A stretch of 64,000 nucleotides of DNA from positions 372,001 to 436,000 of the forward strand of contig NZ_CYSF01000006.1 in the NCBI RefSeq assembly GCF_001458435.1, written 5' to 3'. The DNA comes from Thalassovita mediterranea (GTDB taxonomy: Bacteria; Pseudomonadota; Alphaproteobacteria; Rhodobacterales; Rhodobacteraceae). This document shows positions 7,809-17,328 of this stretch, in pieces. Below the pieces are notes generated by a model. The model saw nothing but the letters and a program-made list of their open reading frames with translations. It did not search any database and was not told the DNA's origin. The position numbers and the translations under genes are program-made. Numbering within the stretch: position 1 is the first letter of the stretch; every line of letters begins with the position of its first letter.

Positions 7809-10083
7809 CCTGTAATAATTCCCATGTTCTAAGCGGCGTGAGCGGCATATCCACCTGCCGCACCCCACGCGACCAAAGCGCGTCGAGAACCGCATTGGTA
7901 CTACAAGCCATTGCACCAACCGTGCCAGCCTCACCACAGCCTTTCATTCCCATGGGGTTTGCGGTGCTGGGCACAGCTTCGGTTGAAAAGTCGATCATCG
8001 GCAGATCGGCGGCGCGCGGCATGGCGTAATCCATGAAGGAGGCGGTCAGTAGCTGCCCCTCTTCGTCATGGACCACATGTTCCATCAACGCCTGACCGAC
8101 GCCTTGTGCAACACCGCCATGCACTTGGCCTTCGGCCAGCATCGGGTTGATCAGGTTGCCGAAGTCATCGACGACCGTGTAGCGATCCAGCGTGATTTCG
8201 CCGGTATCGGGATCTACCTCCACCTCTGCCACATGGGCCCCGTTGGGGAAACTGCGGGCCGGTAAGGTCGCGCGCGCCTCATGGACCAGCAGATCGGCGC
8301 GGCCATCTGCGCGCGCCATCTCTGCCGCCTCGACCAAGGTGGGCGTCATGTTCGACCCCGGCGCACGGAAGGTTTCGTGGTCAAATGTCACCGCATCCTC
8401 TGCCACTCCCATCTTATCCGCCAGATAGGGGGCGAAGGCGGCAACCATCACATCAACAGTGGCCAGCATCGCATTGGCCTGCACGGTAACAGATCGAGAT
8501 CCCCCCGTACCGCCACCCTTCTCAATCCGGTCGCTATCGCCCTGCACCACGGTGATCAGATCGGACGGAATGCCCGTCTGATCGGACAGGAAAGTAATAT
8601 AGGCCGTTTCATGCCCCTGCCCGTTTGATTGCGTGCCTACATAGATTGTCACGCTGCCATCCTCGTTAAATTCGACCTTGGCACCTTCGGCAGGGTCGCC
8701 CAAAATGCTTTCGATATAGTAACAGGTGCCGATGCCACGCAGTTTGCCCGCCGCCTCACTGGCAGCACGGCGCGCAGCGAAGCCCGCGAGATCAGAGCGT
8801 TCCGCCGCCGCGTTCAGCACGCGGGTGAAATCGCCCACATCGTAGGTTTCCCCCGTCGCGGCCTTGTAGGGGAACTGATCGGGTTTGATGAAATTGATGC
8901 GCCGCAACTCCCACGGATCAACACCCAGCTCGCGCGCGGCCATGTCCATCATGCGTTCCAGCAGATAGATCGCCTCTGGCCGACCGGCACCGCGATAGGC
9001 GTCGGTGTAGGTGGTGTTGGTGTAGATACCTTCGACGTGGATATAGGTATCCTGCACATCATAGGTTCCCGCTAAAACACGGGTGAACAGCTGCGTCTGC
9101 ATGATCTGGCCGAACTGACTGTTATAAGCGCCAAGGTTACACAGCGTATGCACCTTATAGCCGATGATGCGATTGTCCGCGTCAAAGGCCAGCGCCGCGT
9201 CAGAGGTCAGATCGCGCGCCTGGTGGTCCGATAGCATCGATTCGCCTCGCTCTGCCACCCAGGCGACAGGGCGTTTCAAAACCCGCGCAGCCTGCGCCAC
9301 GGCGAGGTATTCGGGATACATCATGGTTTTCATCCCGAACCCACCGCCCACGTCAGGAATGGTAACGCGCACCTGTTCCTTGGGCATATCCAGATAGCGG
9401 GCAAATTCATCCCGCGGGCCCCAGACCCCCTGCCCACTGAAGCAAACATGCAGGCGGTCATCTTCCATTTCAGCGTAGCAACCGCGAGTTTCCATCGAAT
9501 TAACGATGACGCGGTTATCGCCCACCTGCATCCGCACAACCTTGGCCGCGCGGGCAAAGGCCGCATCTGTTGCCGCCTCATCGCCCAGACCCCAATCAAA
9601 GGCGCGGTTGTCGGGCGCGACATCATGGACGGTTGACCCACCGACACAGAGGTCCATTTTGACCTCAAGATCTTCGTAGTCGAGCATGATCATCTCTGCC
9701 GCGTCGCGCGCCTGATCCAGCGTTTCCGCGACCACCAGAGCCACCGGTTCCCCAACAAAACGCAAATGTTCCCCTGCCAATGCGGGGCGGTGCGGCGCGG
9801 CGGCGGTGCTGCCATCGCGGTTGGTCAGCGTGATTGCGTGCATGTTGCGCGTCAGGCCCGCCGACACCATATCCGCGCCCGTCAGCACCAGATGCACACC
9901 TTCGCCGTCGCGTGCATCCGACACATCCAGATCCGTCACCCGCGCATGAGCCACAGGGGACCGCAGCACAACCGCGCGCAATGCGCCAGCGGGCAATACA
10001 TCATCCAGATACCCCCCCGCCCCTTTGAGAAAGCGGATATCCTCAACCCGTTTGACCGACTGGCTTTTGCCGAACTTTTCCAT
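7795..10083 (-). CDS. xanthine dehydrogenase/CO dehydrogenase family molybdopterin-binding subunit (CoxL form II-like)
   Basis: 762 residues, full length for the large subunit of molybdenum hydroxylases. It starts MEKFGKSQSVKRVEDIRFL; carries GGGFGMKTMMYPEY for cofactor binding, AYRGAGRPEA about residue 362, which is the form II active-site loop (form I CO dehydrogenase has AYxCSFR), GQGHETAY, and the C-terminal MGMKGCGEAGTVGA containing the catalytic Glu. It hydroxylates an unknown aldehyde, heterocycle or similar carbon. The medium FAD and small 2Fe-2S subunits normally encoded beside it are absent here. Coupled to the DUF2235 gene. Confidence 0.9.
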   Translation of the reverse strand: MEKFGKSQSVKRVEDIRFLKGAGGYLDDVLPAGALRAVVLRSPVAHARVTDLDVSDARDGEGVHLVLTGADMVSAGLTRNMHAITLTNRDGSTAAAPHRPALAGEHLRFVGEPVALVVAETLDQARDAAEMIMLDYEDLEVKMDLCVGGSTVHDVAPDNRAFDWGLGDEAATDAAFARAAKVVRMQVGDNRVIVNSMETRGCYAEMEDDRLHVCFSGQGVWGPRDEFARYLDMPKEQVRVTIPDVGGGFGMKTMMYPEYLAVAQAARVLKRPVAWVAERGESMLSDHQARDLTSDAALAFDADNRIIGYKVHTLCNLGAYNSQFGQIMQTQLFTRVLAGTYDVQDTYIHVEGIYTNTTYTDAYRGAGRPEAIYLLERMMDMAARELGVDPWELRRINFIKPDQFPYKAATGETYDVGDFTRVLNAAAERSDLAGFAARRAASEAAGKLRGIGTCYYIESILGDPAEGAKVEFNEDGSVTIYVGTQSNGQGHETAYITFLSDQTGIPSDLITVVQGDSDRIEKGGGTGGSRSVTVQANAMLATVDVMVAAFAPYLADKMGVAEDAVTFDHETFRAPGSNMTPTLVEAAEMARADGRADLLVHEARATLPARSFPNGAHVAEVEVDPDTGEITLDRYTVVDDFGNLINPMLAEGQVHGGVAQGVGQALMEHVVHDEEGQLLTASFMDYAMPRAADLPMIDFSTEAVPSTANPMGMKGCGEAGTVGAMACSTNAVLDALWSRGVRQVDMPLTPLRTWELLQDAAQ

Positions 10084-10153
10084 GTTCTGGATCCTGTGCG
10101 CTACGCTTGTCTTTGGTGTTAGCGTAATCGGATCCCATCATATGTCCAGTGAC

Positions 10154-11287
10154 TTAGCCCGAAAGTGACGCAACAGTGACTGGCCGCGACAAGCCATAGC
10201 CATTAAATGCTGTCGACAGCGACATGGAATAAGCGCCCATACCACTGAACAGCACATAATCGCCCTCTTTGAGCGTGTCGGGCAGTGCGACTGGTTCGGG
10301 TAGCTGGTCCAGACTGTCACAGGTCGGGCCGAAAACGGTACGCGGGCGAGATGTACCAGTGCGCGGTTCGCCCGCTGAATTTATCACCCGCAGGCGATCG
10401 ACAGCGAAAATATCGCGGAATTCAAACAGACCGCCATAGAGACCATCGTTCAAAAACACCGCACCGCAATCGCGCACTGCCTTCACACGTGTGGCCAGTG
10501 TAAACGCTTCGGATGCAAGGGCACGGCCCGGCTCACAGATCAATTCAGGCGCGTCGGCACCAAACGACCCTGCAACGGCATCGCGGATCCCCTCAAAGAT
10601 CCGTTCCAGATCCGGCGCACCACCTGCGCGGTGCGAAGCAAATCCGCCCCCCACATTCAGTCGTTCGATGCGCACACCGGCCATTGTCGCAACATCTGCC
10701 GCCTCTCGGATATAGGCGGCCCAGGCTGTGGGATCATCACATTGGGTTCCAGGATGGAAACACAGGCTGGCACGATAGCCCCGCGCCGCTACTTCTTTCA
10801 GCAGCGCAGTTGCCCCCTCTGGGTCGACACCAAACTTGGCGCCGAAATCGTAAGCCGCCCCTTTGATCGGCAAGGCTAAACGCACTGTCACCTCAATATC
10901 GGTGCCAAGTGGCGCGAGTTTGTCCAGCTCCGACAGGCAATCGACCGAGGCAGAGGCAATATCGTACCGGACAGCCTCGGCGACCTCGGCTGTCGACCTG
11001 ACAGGATTGTTGTAATGCAATACCGCCTCAGGACAGACAGCACCCACCGCTGCCATCTCCGCTGGGGAGGCCACATCAAAGGCAGTGATCCCCGCCGCCA
11101 CCAGATTGACCAGAACCGCCTCATCCGGATTGGCCTTAACCGCGTAGGTCACAAGCCCCGGAAATCCATCCAAAAATCGCTGTGCTGTCTGTTGCAGAAC
11201 CACAGGCGAAAAATACATCACCGGATGATCGGGCTGCTCGCGCCACAGATGGTGTTCGGGACTTAGCCAATGGGGATCGGGGCGCAT
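10154..11287 (-). CDS. type III PLP decarboxylase, ornithine decarboxylase-like
   Basis: 377 residues from the ATG at 11285-11287, chosen because AAGAGG lies seven bases upstream; an in-frame ATG at 11353 is the alternative. Alanine-racemase-fold motifs: YAVKANPDEAVL with the PLP-binding lysine, CFHPGTQC, LNVGGGFASH (phosphate-binding glycines), ICEPGRALAS, and FGPTCDSLDQL, where the Cys belongs to the ornithine/lysine decarboxylase active site. This makes putrescine (or cadaverine) from ornithine (or lysine). Divergent from an Lrp-family regulator, suggesting amino-acid-responsive control through the shared 124-bp region. Confidence 0.88.
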   Translation of the reverse strand: MRPDPHWLSPEHHLWREQPDHPVMYFSPVVLQQTAQRFLDGFPGLVTYAVKANPDEAVLVNLVAAGITAFDVASPAEMAAVGAVCPEAVLHYNNPVRSTAEVAEAVRYDIASASVDCLSELDKLAPLGTDIEVTVRLALPIKGAAYDFGAKFGVDPEGATALLKEVAARGYRASLCFHPGTQCDDPTAWAAYIREAADVATMAGVRIERLNVGGGFASHRAGGAPDLERIFEGIRDAVAGSFGADAPELICEPGRALASEAFTLATRVKAVRDCGAVFLNDGLYGGLFEFRDIFAVDRLRVINSAGEPRTGTSRPRTVFGPTCDSLDQLPEPVALPDTLKEGDYVLFSGMGAYSMSLSTAFNGYGLSRPVTVASLSG

Positions 11288-11411
11288 ACATACCTCTTGT
11301 TCGTGCGTTATTATTGTCCTGTGCCCCATCAGTATTTCGTCCCTTTCGGTCATTATGCGCGGGCAGGATGATCGGTTTGACAGTTTTTACCGTCTGATCT
11401 ACGAAACATTC

Positions 11412-11846
11412 ATGCAAAACGACGAAATAGATCAAAAACTCCTCGCACTTCTGGGGGAAAACGCCCGTATGCCCGTGGCGCAACTTGCCCGCCGACTGGA
11501 TCTGGCACGCACCACGGTTCAGGCGCGTCTGGAACGGTTGGAAACAAATGGCACCATCAGCGGCTATACCGTGCGTCTGGGCGAAGCGACCCAGCGCCCA
11601 CTGCGCGCCACTGCGCTGCTATCGGTGGAACCGCGCGCCGGGCCAGCGGTGCTGTCACGCCTCAAGGCGCTGCCAAACGTAATGCGTGTTCACACCACAT
11701 CCGGCCGCTTTGATATGATTGCAGAAATCAGCGCCACCACCACCGAAGAGTTGGATGAAACACTCGACTGGATCGGTGAGGCAAAAGGCGTGCGCAGTTC
11801 CGAAAGCCTGATCCACCTCAGCACGAAAATCGACCGCAGCACCTAA
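11412..11846 (+). CDS. Lrp/AsnC-family regulator
   Basis: 144 residues from the ATG at 11412. N-terminal helix-turn-helix QLARRLDLARTTVQARLERLETNGTISGYTV is typical of Lrp/AsnC; the C-terminal RAM domain includes LSRLKALPNVMRVHTTSGRFDMIAEIS. Such proteins sense amino acids and often regulate the divergent gene, here the ornithine-decarboxylase-like enzyme. The longer in-frame extension upstream lies in the shared promoter region and is not adopted. A terminator follows at once. Confidence 0.9.
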   Translation: MQNDEIDQKLLALLGENARMPVAQLARRLDLARTTVQARLERLETNGTISGYTVRLGEATQRPLRATALLSVEPRAGPAVLSRLKALPNVMRVHTTSGRFDMIAEISATTTEELDETLDWIGEAKGVRSSESLIHLSTKIDRST

Positions 11847-11849
11847 GAA

Positions 11850-11875
11850 AAAGGGCCGCCCGTAGGCAGCCCTTT
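11850..11875. terminator. terminator between Lrp gene and valS
   Basis: 11-bp arms AAAGGGCCGCC and GGCAGCCCTTT with one mismatch and a CGTA loop, between convergent genes. A-run before and T-run after make it usable from both strands. Confidence 0.8.
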
Positions 11876-11897
11876 CATCATTCAAATGTAAACCGGA

Positions 11898-14795
11898 TCA
11901 ATCCAGTTCCGCCAGACGCGCCAGCGCTGCGTTCAGCTGGGTCTCCTCCTCTTCGCGCAGGGCCATGTTTTCGCGGGCCTCTTCGATCACCTCTTCGGGC
12001 GCCGATGCGACGAATTTAGGGTTGTTCAGACGACCTTTCAGACCGCCCAACTCCTTTTGGATCTTTCCCAGCTTCTTCGACAGACGCGCTTTTTCAGCGG
12101 CGACATCAATCAGATCGGCCAGCGGCATCACGATGGTTGCGCCCTTGGCGGCAATCGCGACGGAGCCTTTGGGCGTTGCATCCGCCTCGCTCAGGGCCTC
12201 AACGCGGGCCATCTTTTTGATCAGCGCTTCGTTGTTGTCCCACGCAGCGCGGGCGGCTTCATCAGCCTCTGTCTGCACCAGCGACACGAAGGCACCGGCC
12301 GGTACGTTCATCTGCGCACGCGCCGAGCGGATGTTTTCGATGACCGAGATCACCCAAGTGATTTCCGCATCCGCAGCTTCATCCACCAGTTCGCCGCCAT
12401 AGGTCGGCCAGTCGGCATGGATCAGCATCTTGGCGCGGTCACGGTTCGCCCACAGCTCTTCGGTCATGAAGGGCATGATCGGGTGCAGCAGGGTCAGCGA
12501 CTGATCCAGAACCCAACCCATGGTCTGTTGGGTTTCCAGACGCAGATCGTCGTTTTGGAACAGTGGCTTGGTAAATTCGTTATACCAGTTGCAGACCTTG
12601 CCCCAGAAGAAGGCGTAAAGCGACTGCGCCGCGTCGTTGAAGCGGAAGTCGGCCAGCGCCTTGTCCACCTGTTCGCGCACGCGGCCCACCTCACCGATGA
12701 TCCATTTGTTCACCGCATGACTCGGTTCGGGGCGGGCCGAACAATCCACGTCAAAGACGCCGTTCATTTCGGCCAGAATATGCGACTGCCACAGTTTGTT
12801 GCCAAAGTTGCGGTAGCCCTCGATCCGTTTCATGTCGAGTTTCAGCACACCACCGATGGACGCCATGGCCGCATTGGTGAAGCGCAGCGCATCGGCGCCG
12901 TATTCGTCGATGATGTCCAGCGGATCCACCACGTTGCCGGTGGATTTCGACATCTTCTTGCCCTTCGCGTCGCGCACCAGACCATGCAGATAGACGGTGT
13001 CAAACGGGATATCGTCAACCACAGCCAGCTGCATCATCATCATCCGCGCCACCCAGAAGAACAGGATGTCCTGACCGGTGATCAGGGTGGAGGTGGGGAA
13101 GTATTTCGCCAGCTCGTCGGTGTTTTCCGGCCAGCCCAGCGTGCCGATCGGCCACAGACCGGAGGAGAACCAAGTGTCAAGGACGTCGGGGTCGCGGGTC
13201 AGCGCAACGCCTTCACCGGCAGCGGCCTGCGCCTCCGCCTCGGTTGCGGCGCAATACTGATTGCCGTCGGCGTCAAACCAAACCGGAATCTGGTGCCCCC
13301 ACCACAGCTGACGGGAAATACACCACGGCTCGATGTTTTCCAGCCAGTGATAATAAACCTTCTCACCGCTTTCGGGGATGATCTTCACGTCACCGTTTTT
13401 CACCGCATCCAGTGCCGGACCAACGATTTTCGCGGTGTCCACGAACCACTGATCGGTCAGCATCGGTTCGATCACCACCTTAGAACGGTCGCCGAAGGGC
13501 TGCATGATCGGTTTGTTTTCGACGTAGGGCACCACCTCGGTGACTTCGGACGCGTTGCCTTCGTCATCCTTCACGGTTTTGGTCACTTCGACCATCACCG
13601 CCAGACCTTCATCGGTGATCTCTTTGACCACGGCTTTCCGTGCCTCGAACCGGTCCAGACCGCGCAGGTGATCGGGGACGAGGTTGATGGCGTCCACTTC
13701 GTTCTCGGTAAACTCAGCACCCTTAGCGTGGGCCTGCGCCTTGCCAGCCTCTTCGCCATACGGCGCGCCGTCAGCCCGCATCGCGCCCTGCATATCCATC
13801 AGGCGATACATCGGGATGCCGCCGCGCTTGGCGACCTGATAGTCGTTGAAATCATGCGCGCCGGTGATTTTCACCGCGCCGGAGCCGAAGTCTTTGTCCG
13901 GGTATTCGTCGGTGATGATCGGGATCAGACGACGGTGTTCTTTCGGGCCAACGGGGATTTCACACAGCTGGCCGACGATGGGCGCATAGCGTTCATCCGA
14001 GGGGTGAACCGCCACAGCGCCGTCGCCCAGCATGGTTTCCGGACGGGTCGTCGCGATGGAAATATAATCGCGCTCTTCCTCCAGCGTCATATTCCCATCC
14101 TCGTCCTTTTCGACGTAGGTGTAGGTCGCGCCGTTCGCCAGCGGGTATTTGAAGTGCCACATGTGGCCCGCAACTTCGATGTTTTCCACCTCAAGGTCGG
14201 AGATTGCGGTTTCAAAATGCGGGTCCCAGTTGACCAGACGCTTACCGCGATAGATCAGGCCCTTGTTGTACATCTCAACAAAGACTTTGATCACTGCGTC
14301 ATGGAAATTGCCCTCAGCCTCGGCCGCGGGGGCACCGGGCGCGCCGGACATGGTGAAGGCGGTACGGTCATAATCGCAGGAGGCGCCAAGGCGCTTCAAC
14401 TGGTTGATGATGGTGCCGCCGGAATGCTCTTTCCAATCCCAGACTTTTTCCAAAAACGCCTCACGCCCCAACTCGCGGCGCGACGGCTGGCCGGTTTCGG
14501 CCAGAGTGCGTTCCACAACCATCTGGGTGGCGATGCCCGCGTGGTCGGTGCCCGGTTGCCACAGGGTGTCAAAGCCCTGCATCCGTTTCCAGCGGATCAG
14601 AATATCCTGAAGCGTGTTGTTGAACGCATGCCCCATGTGCAGAACGCCGGTCACGTTCGGGGGCGGGATCATGATGCTGTAGGTTGATGCCTCGGGCTTT
14701 GCGTTTGCGCCTGCCTTGAAGCAGCCCGCGTCTTCCCAAGCTTGCAGCAGCCGCGCTTCAGCTTCGGCCGCGTTGAAGGTTTTTTCCATCGCCAT
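11898..14795 (-). CDS. valS: valyl-tRNA synthetase
   Basis: 965 residues, normal for ValRS. Class I signatures: HMGH (HIGH motif) at residues 53-56 inside [16 protein letters not shown], and KKMSKSTGN near residue 613. The long CP1 editing insert lies between ([27 protein letters not shown]). The C-terminal coiled-coil arm special to ValRS is seen in the last 70 residues ([19 protein letters not shown]). Charges tRNA-Val in the cytoplasm. Single gene, convergent with the Lrp gene; DUF1992 starts divergently upstream. Confidence 0.97.
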   Translation of the reverse strand: MAMEKTFNAAEAEARLLQAWEDAGCFKAGANAKPEASTYSIMIPPPNVTGVLHMGHAFNNTLQDILIRWKRMQGFDTLWQPGTDHAGIATQMVVERTLAETGQPSRRELGREAFLEKVWDWKEHSGGTIINQLKRLGASCDYDRTAFTMSGAPGAPAAEAEGNFHDAVIKVFVEMYNKGLIYRGKRLVNWDPHFETAISDLEVENIEVAGHMWHFKYPLANGATYTYVEKDEDGNMTLEEERDYISIATTRPETMLGDGAVAVHPSDERYAPIVGQLCEIPVGPKEHRRLIPIITDEYPDKDFGSGAVKITGAHDFNDYQVAKRGGIPMYRLMDMQGAMRADGAPYGEEAGKAQAHAKGAEFTENEVDAINLVPDHLRGLDRFEARKAVVKEITDEGLAVMVEVTKTVKDDEGNASEVTEVVPYVENKPIMQPFGDRSKVVIEPMLTDQWFVDTAKIVGPALDAVKNGDVKIIPESGEKVYYHWLENIEPWCISRQLWWGHQIPVWFDADGNQYCAATEAEAQAAAGEGVALTRDPDVLDTWFSSGLWPIGTLGWPENTDELAKYFPTSTLITGQDILFFWVARMMMMQLAVVDDIPFDTVYLHGLVRDAKGKKMSKSTGNVVDPLDIIDEYGADALRFTNAAMASIGGVLKLDMKRIEGYRNFGNKLWQSHILAEMNGVFDVDCSARPEPSHAVNKWIIGEVGRVREQVDKALADFRFNDAAQSLYAFFWGKVCNWYNEFTKPLFQNDDLRLETQQTMGWVLDQSLTLLHPIMPFMTEELWANRDRAKMLIHADWPTYGGELVDEAADAEITWVISVIENIRSARAQMNVPAGAFVSLVQTEADEAARAAWDNNEALIKKMARVEALSEADATPKGSVAIAAKGATIVMPLADLIDVAAEKARLSKKLGKIQKELGGLKGRLNNPKFVASAPEEVIEEARENMALREEEETQLNAALARLAELD

Positions 14796-14936
14796 GATCG
14801 TGATCTCGTGTCAAATCCGTTTGCAAAACCGTCTATAGAATTGGGGCGCGAAGGGAAAGACGTTACTGTCCGGCATACCTCAGAAGGCAGAAGCCTTCGG
14901 CGAGAGTATTTGGGTGATCATTGAAAGAGAGGTCCC

Positions 14937-15266
14937 ATGCGCGCGTTTCGTCAGATGATTGAACGGCAGATCCTGAAAGCCAAAGCCGAAGGCAAGCTGG
15001 ACGGGCTGGAGGGTGAGGGCAAGCCCCTGCCCGATCATCCCGAGGCCAGCGTTGTTGATCCCGCCACCGCCGCAGGTGTGCGTATCATGGCAGAGGCAGG
15101 CGCCTTGCCCGAAGAGTTCGGCCTGAAAGAACAACTGGCAGCGGCCCGCAGGGATTGGCAGGCGGCCAGCGATGATGCGGAAAAGAAGGCCCTGATGGCA
15201 AAGATTGCCGATCTGGAAATGCGCTACAACATCGCGCGGGATGCGCGGCGCAAGTTCATGTCCTGA
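14937..15266 (+). CDS. DUF1992 protein (DnaJ-C28-like conserved domain)
   Basis: 109 residues, all within the DUF1992 domain: MIERQILKAKAEGKLDGLEGEGKPLPDHPE is the diagnostic N-terminal block, where an amphipathic helix is followed by the GxGKPL turn. The C-terminal half is helical and charged (MAKIADLEMRYNIARDARR). GAGAGG precedes the ATG by five bases. Bacterial homologues include YdaT/YhdN-type small cytosolic proteins of unknown role; eukaryotic relatives are called DNAJC28 but this protein has no J domain. No functional assignment can be made. Confidence 0.85.
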   Translation: MRAFRQMIERQILKAKAEGKLDGLEGEGKPLPDHPEASVVDPATAAGVRIMAEAGALPEEFGLKEQLAAARRDWQAASDDAEKKALMAKIADLEMRYNIARDARRKFMS

Positions 15267-15298
15267 CCTGCGCCGCTGCATATTGCGTTAGGCCTGGG

Positions 15299-16087
15299 TT
15301 ATTTAAACACCGGATCGCGTTTTTGCATGTTGGCGGCGATCACCTCCATCTGATGAGGTTTGCCGATCAGATCGGTTTGTTCACGGCTTTCCTTCAGCAG
15401 GATCGCGGCCTCATCGTCTGAGGTCTCAGAAAATTCCAACAGGCGCTTGGCCGCGCGGATGGCGCTGGGGCTTTTCAGGGCAATTTTAGCGGCCAGATCC
15501 TGTGCGGCCTGCAGCGGATCGTCGGACAGTTCGGTGACCAGCCCCATTTCCATCGCTTGCGGGGCCAACACCTGATCCGCCGTGTAGGTCAGGCGGCGCA
15601 GGTGGTCGGCGCGCATGAGGTGCGGGAAGGTGATCATGCCGCCCATATCGGGGACGAGGCCCCATTTCATCTCCATAATCGCCAGCTTGGTGTCGGGGTG
15701 TGCAATGCGGATATCGCCCCCCGATGCGATCTGCATACCACCGCCATAGCACACGCCATGCAGGGCAAAGATCACCGGCACCGGCACGCGCCGCCAGACC
15801 AGAGAGACCTCTTGGAACGAATTGCCGTTGCCGTGGGTGCGCGGCATCACCAGACCTTCAGGATCTTGATTGGCGAACTTGGCGAAGTTCATCACGTCGA
15901 GGCCCGCGCAGAACGCTGCGCCCTCACCTGACACTACAACCGCGCGAACATCGTCGTTATCAATCAACGCTTCCCCTGCGGCGATGATGCTATCGACCAT
16001 CTCCACATCCAGCGCGTTCATCTTGTCGCCGCGGGTCAGGGTGACATGGGCCACATGGTTTTCAATAACGGTGCTGACGCGTGCCAT
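15299..16087 (-). CDS. enoyl-CoA hydratase/isomerase family protein
   Basis: 262 residues from the ATG at 16085-16087 with GGAGGAGAGAG upstream. Crotonase fold: GEGAAFCAGLDVMNF forms the first oxyanion-hole NH, HGVCYGGGMQIASGGDIRIA the second; the catalytic region reads MKWGLVPDMGGM, where the usual first Glu of hydratases is not obvious but the second position (Asp in PDMGG) is typical of isomerase-like members. Ends with the common tail ANMQKRDPVFK. Likely acts in fatty-acid or aromatic acyl-CoA catabolism; substrate not determined. The opposite neighbour is a HisC-like aminotransferase. Confidence 0.87.
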   Translation of the reverse strand: MARVSTVIENHVAHVTLTRGDKMNALDVEMVDSIIAAGEALIDNDDVRAVVVSGEGAAFCAGLDVMNFAKFANQDPEGLVMPRTHGNGNSFQEVSLVWRRVPVPVIFALHGVCYGGGMQIASGGDIRIAHPDTKLAIMEMKWGLVPDMGGMITFPHLMRADHLRRLTYTADQVLAPQAMEMGLVTELSDDPLQAAQDLAAKIALKSPSAIRAAKRLLEFSETSDDEAAILLKESREQTDLIGKPHQMEVIAANMQKRDPVFK

Positions 16088-16216
16088 TGCTCTCTCTCCT
16101 CCACTAGTTGGCGGCGACTGTGCTGCGACCTGTGCGTGAAATCCAGCCAAACGTCGCGGCAAGGGCGGGGGATTGGACGCTTGCCCGAAGGGGGCACCGC
16201 CGCTATCTGAGGGGGC

Positions 16217-17323
16217 ATGACTGGACCACGCTACACCCCGCTGACCGAAAGCCTACCCGCAACCGTGCCCTTCGTCGGCCCCGAAGCCCAAGAGCGCATG
16301 ATGGGCCGTGTCTTTGACGCGCGGCTGGGGGCGAATGAAAACATCTTTGGCCCATCGCCTGCTGCGATTGCCGCCATGCAGGCGGCTGCGGGCGAGATTT
16401 GGATGTATGGCGATCCCGAAAGCTATGACCTGCGTCAGGCACTGGCGACGGATCTGGGCATCACACCCCAAAACATCGTTGTCGGTGAAGGGATCGACGG
16501 TTTGCTGGGTTATCTGGTGCGGCTGTTGATAGGTGCGGGCGATGCTGTTGTCACGTCAGAGGGCGCCTATCCCACCTTCAACTACCATGTCGCGGGTTTT
16601 GGCGGCGTGCTGCATCAGGTGCCTTATCAGGGCGATCATGAAGATCCGCAGGCGCTGATGGTCAAGGCGGCGGAGGTAGGGGCGAAGCTGGTCTATCTGG
16701 CGAACCCCGACAACCCGATGGGCACATGGCACAAGGGCGCCGATATCGCCGCCGCACTGGATCTGTTACCAGACGGCTGCCTACTGATCCTTGATGAGGC
16801 CTATGTGGAGTTCGCGCCCGAAGGCACCGCCGCTGATATCGATATCAATGATCCCCGTGTCATTCGCATGCGCACATTTTCCAAGGCATACGGCATGGCT
16901 GGCGCACGGGTGGGCTATGCCCTTGGCGCGGCGGAGCTGATCACCGCGTTCAACAAAATCCGCAACCATTTCGGCATGAACCGCGCCGCACAGGCGGGGG
17001 CATTGGCGGCGTTGCAGGATCAAGCCTATCTGGCTGCGACCTGCGCCAAGGTTGCCGCCGCGCGCGACGAAATTGCGCGGATCGCGGTCGAGAATGGGCT
17101 AAGCGCCCTGCCCTCTGCCACCAACTTCGTTGCGATTGATTGTGGTCGTGACGGCGCCTTTGCCAAGGCAGTGCTGGATGGGCTGGTGGCACGGGGCGTT
17201 TTTGTGCGGATGCCGTTTGTCGCCCCGCAAAACCGCTGTATTCGCGTCAGTGCGGGACGGCCAGAGGATGTGGCGGCCTTCGCAGCCGCCCTGCCCGAAG
17301 CCCTTGCCGAGGCGCGCGGTTAA
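16217..17323 (+). CDS. HisC-like aminotransferase class I/II
   Basis: 368 residues. PLP fold-type I motifs: LGANENIFGPSP (substrate/PLP region), YGDPESYDLRQALA, VGEGIDGLLG, YLANPDNPMGTW, LILDEAYVEF (PLP-binding Asp), and RTFSKAYGMAGARVGY with the Schiff-base Lys. This is the histidinol-phosphate aminotransferase subfamily, but the gene stands outside any his cluster and roseobacters usually have a separate hisC, so an aromatic or related substrate is possible. It converges with the FAD oxidase gene, five bases apart. Confidence 0.85.
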   Translation: MTGPRYTPLTESLPATVPFVGPEAQERMMGRVFDARLGANENIFGPSPAAIAAMQAAAGEIWMYGDPESYDLRQALATDLGITPQNIVVGEGIDGLLGYLVRLLIGAGDAVVTSEGAYPTFNYHVAGFGGVLHQVPYQGDHEDPQALMVKAAEVGAKLVYLANPDNPMGTWHKGADIAAALDLLPDGCLLILDEAYVEFAPEGTAADIDINDPRVIRMRTFSKAYGMAGARVGYALGAAELITAFNKIRNHFGMNRAAQAGALAALQDQAYLAATCAKVAAARDEIARIAVENGLSALPSATNFVAIDCGRDGAFAKAVLDGLVARGVFVRMPFVAPQNRCIRVSAGRPEDVAAFAAALPEALAEARG

Positions 17324-17328
17324 AGCAC

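Noticed and set aside
12057-14687. Long open frame of 876 codons on the + strand opposite valS
   Set aside because: It mirrors valS codon structure, has no recognisable domain, and covers a complete, well-conserved synthetase on the other strand. High-GC antisense shadow.
14883-14898. GAAGGC-AGAA-GCCTTC hairpin upstream of the DUF1992 gene
   Set aside because: Only a 6-bp stem, no T-run on either strand and no clear relation to a start or ribosome site.
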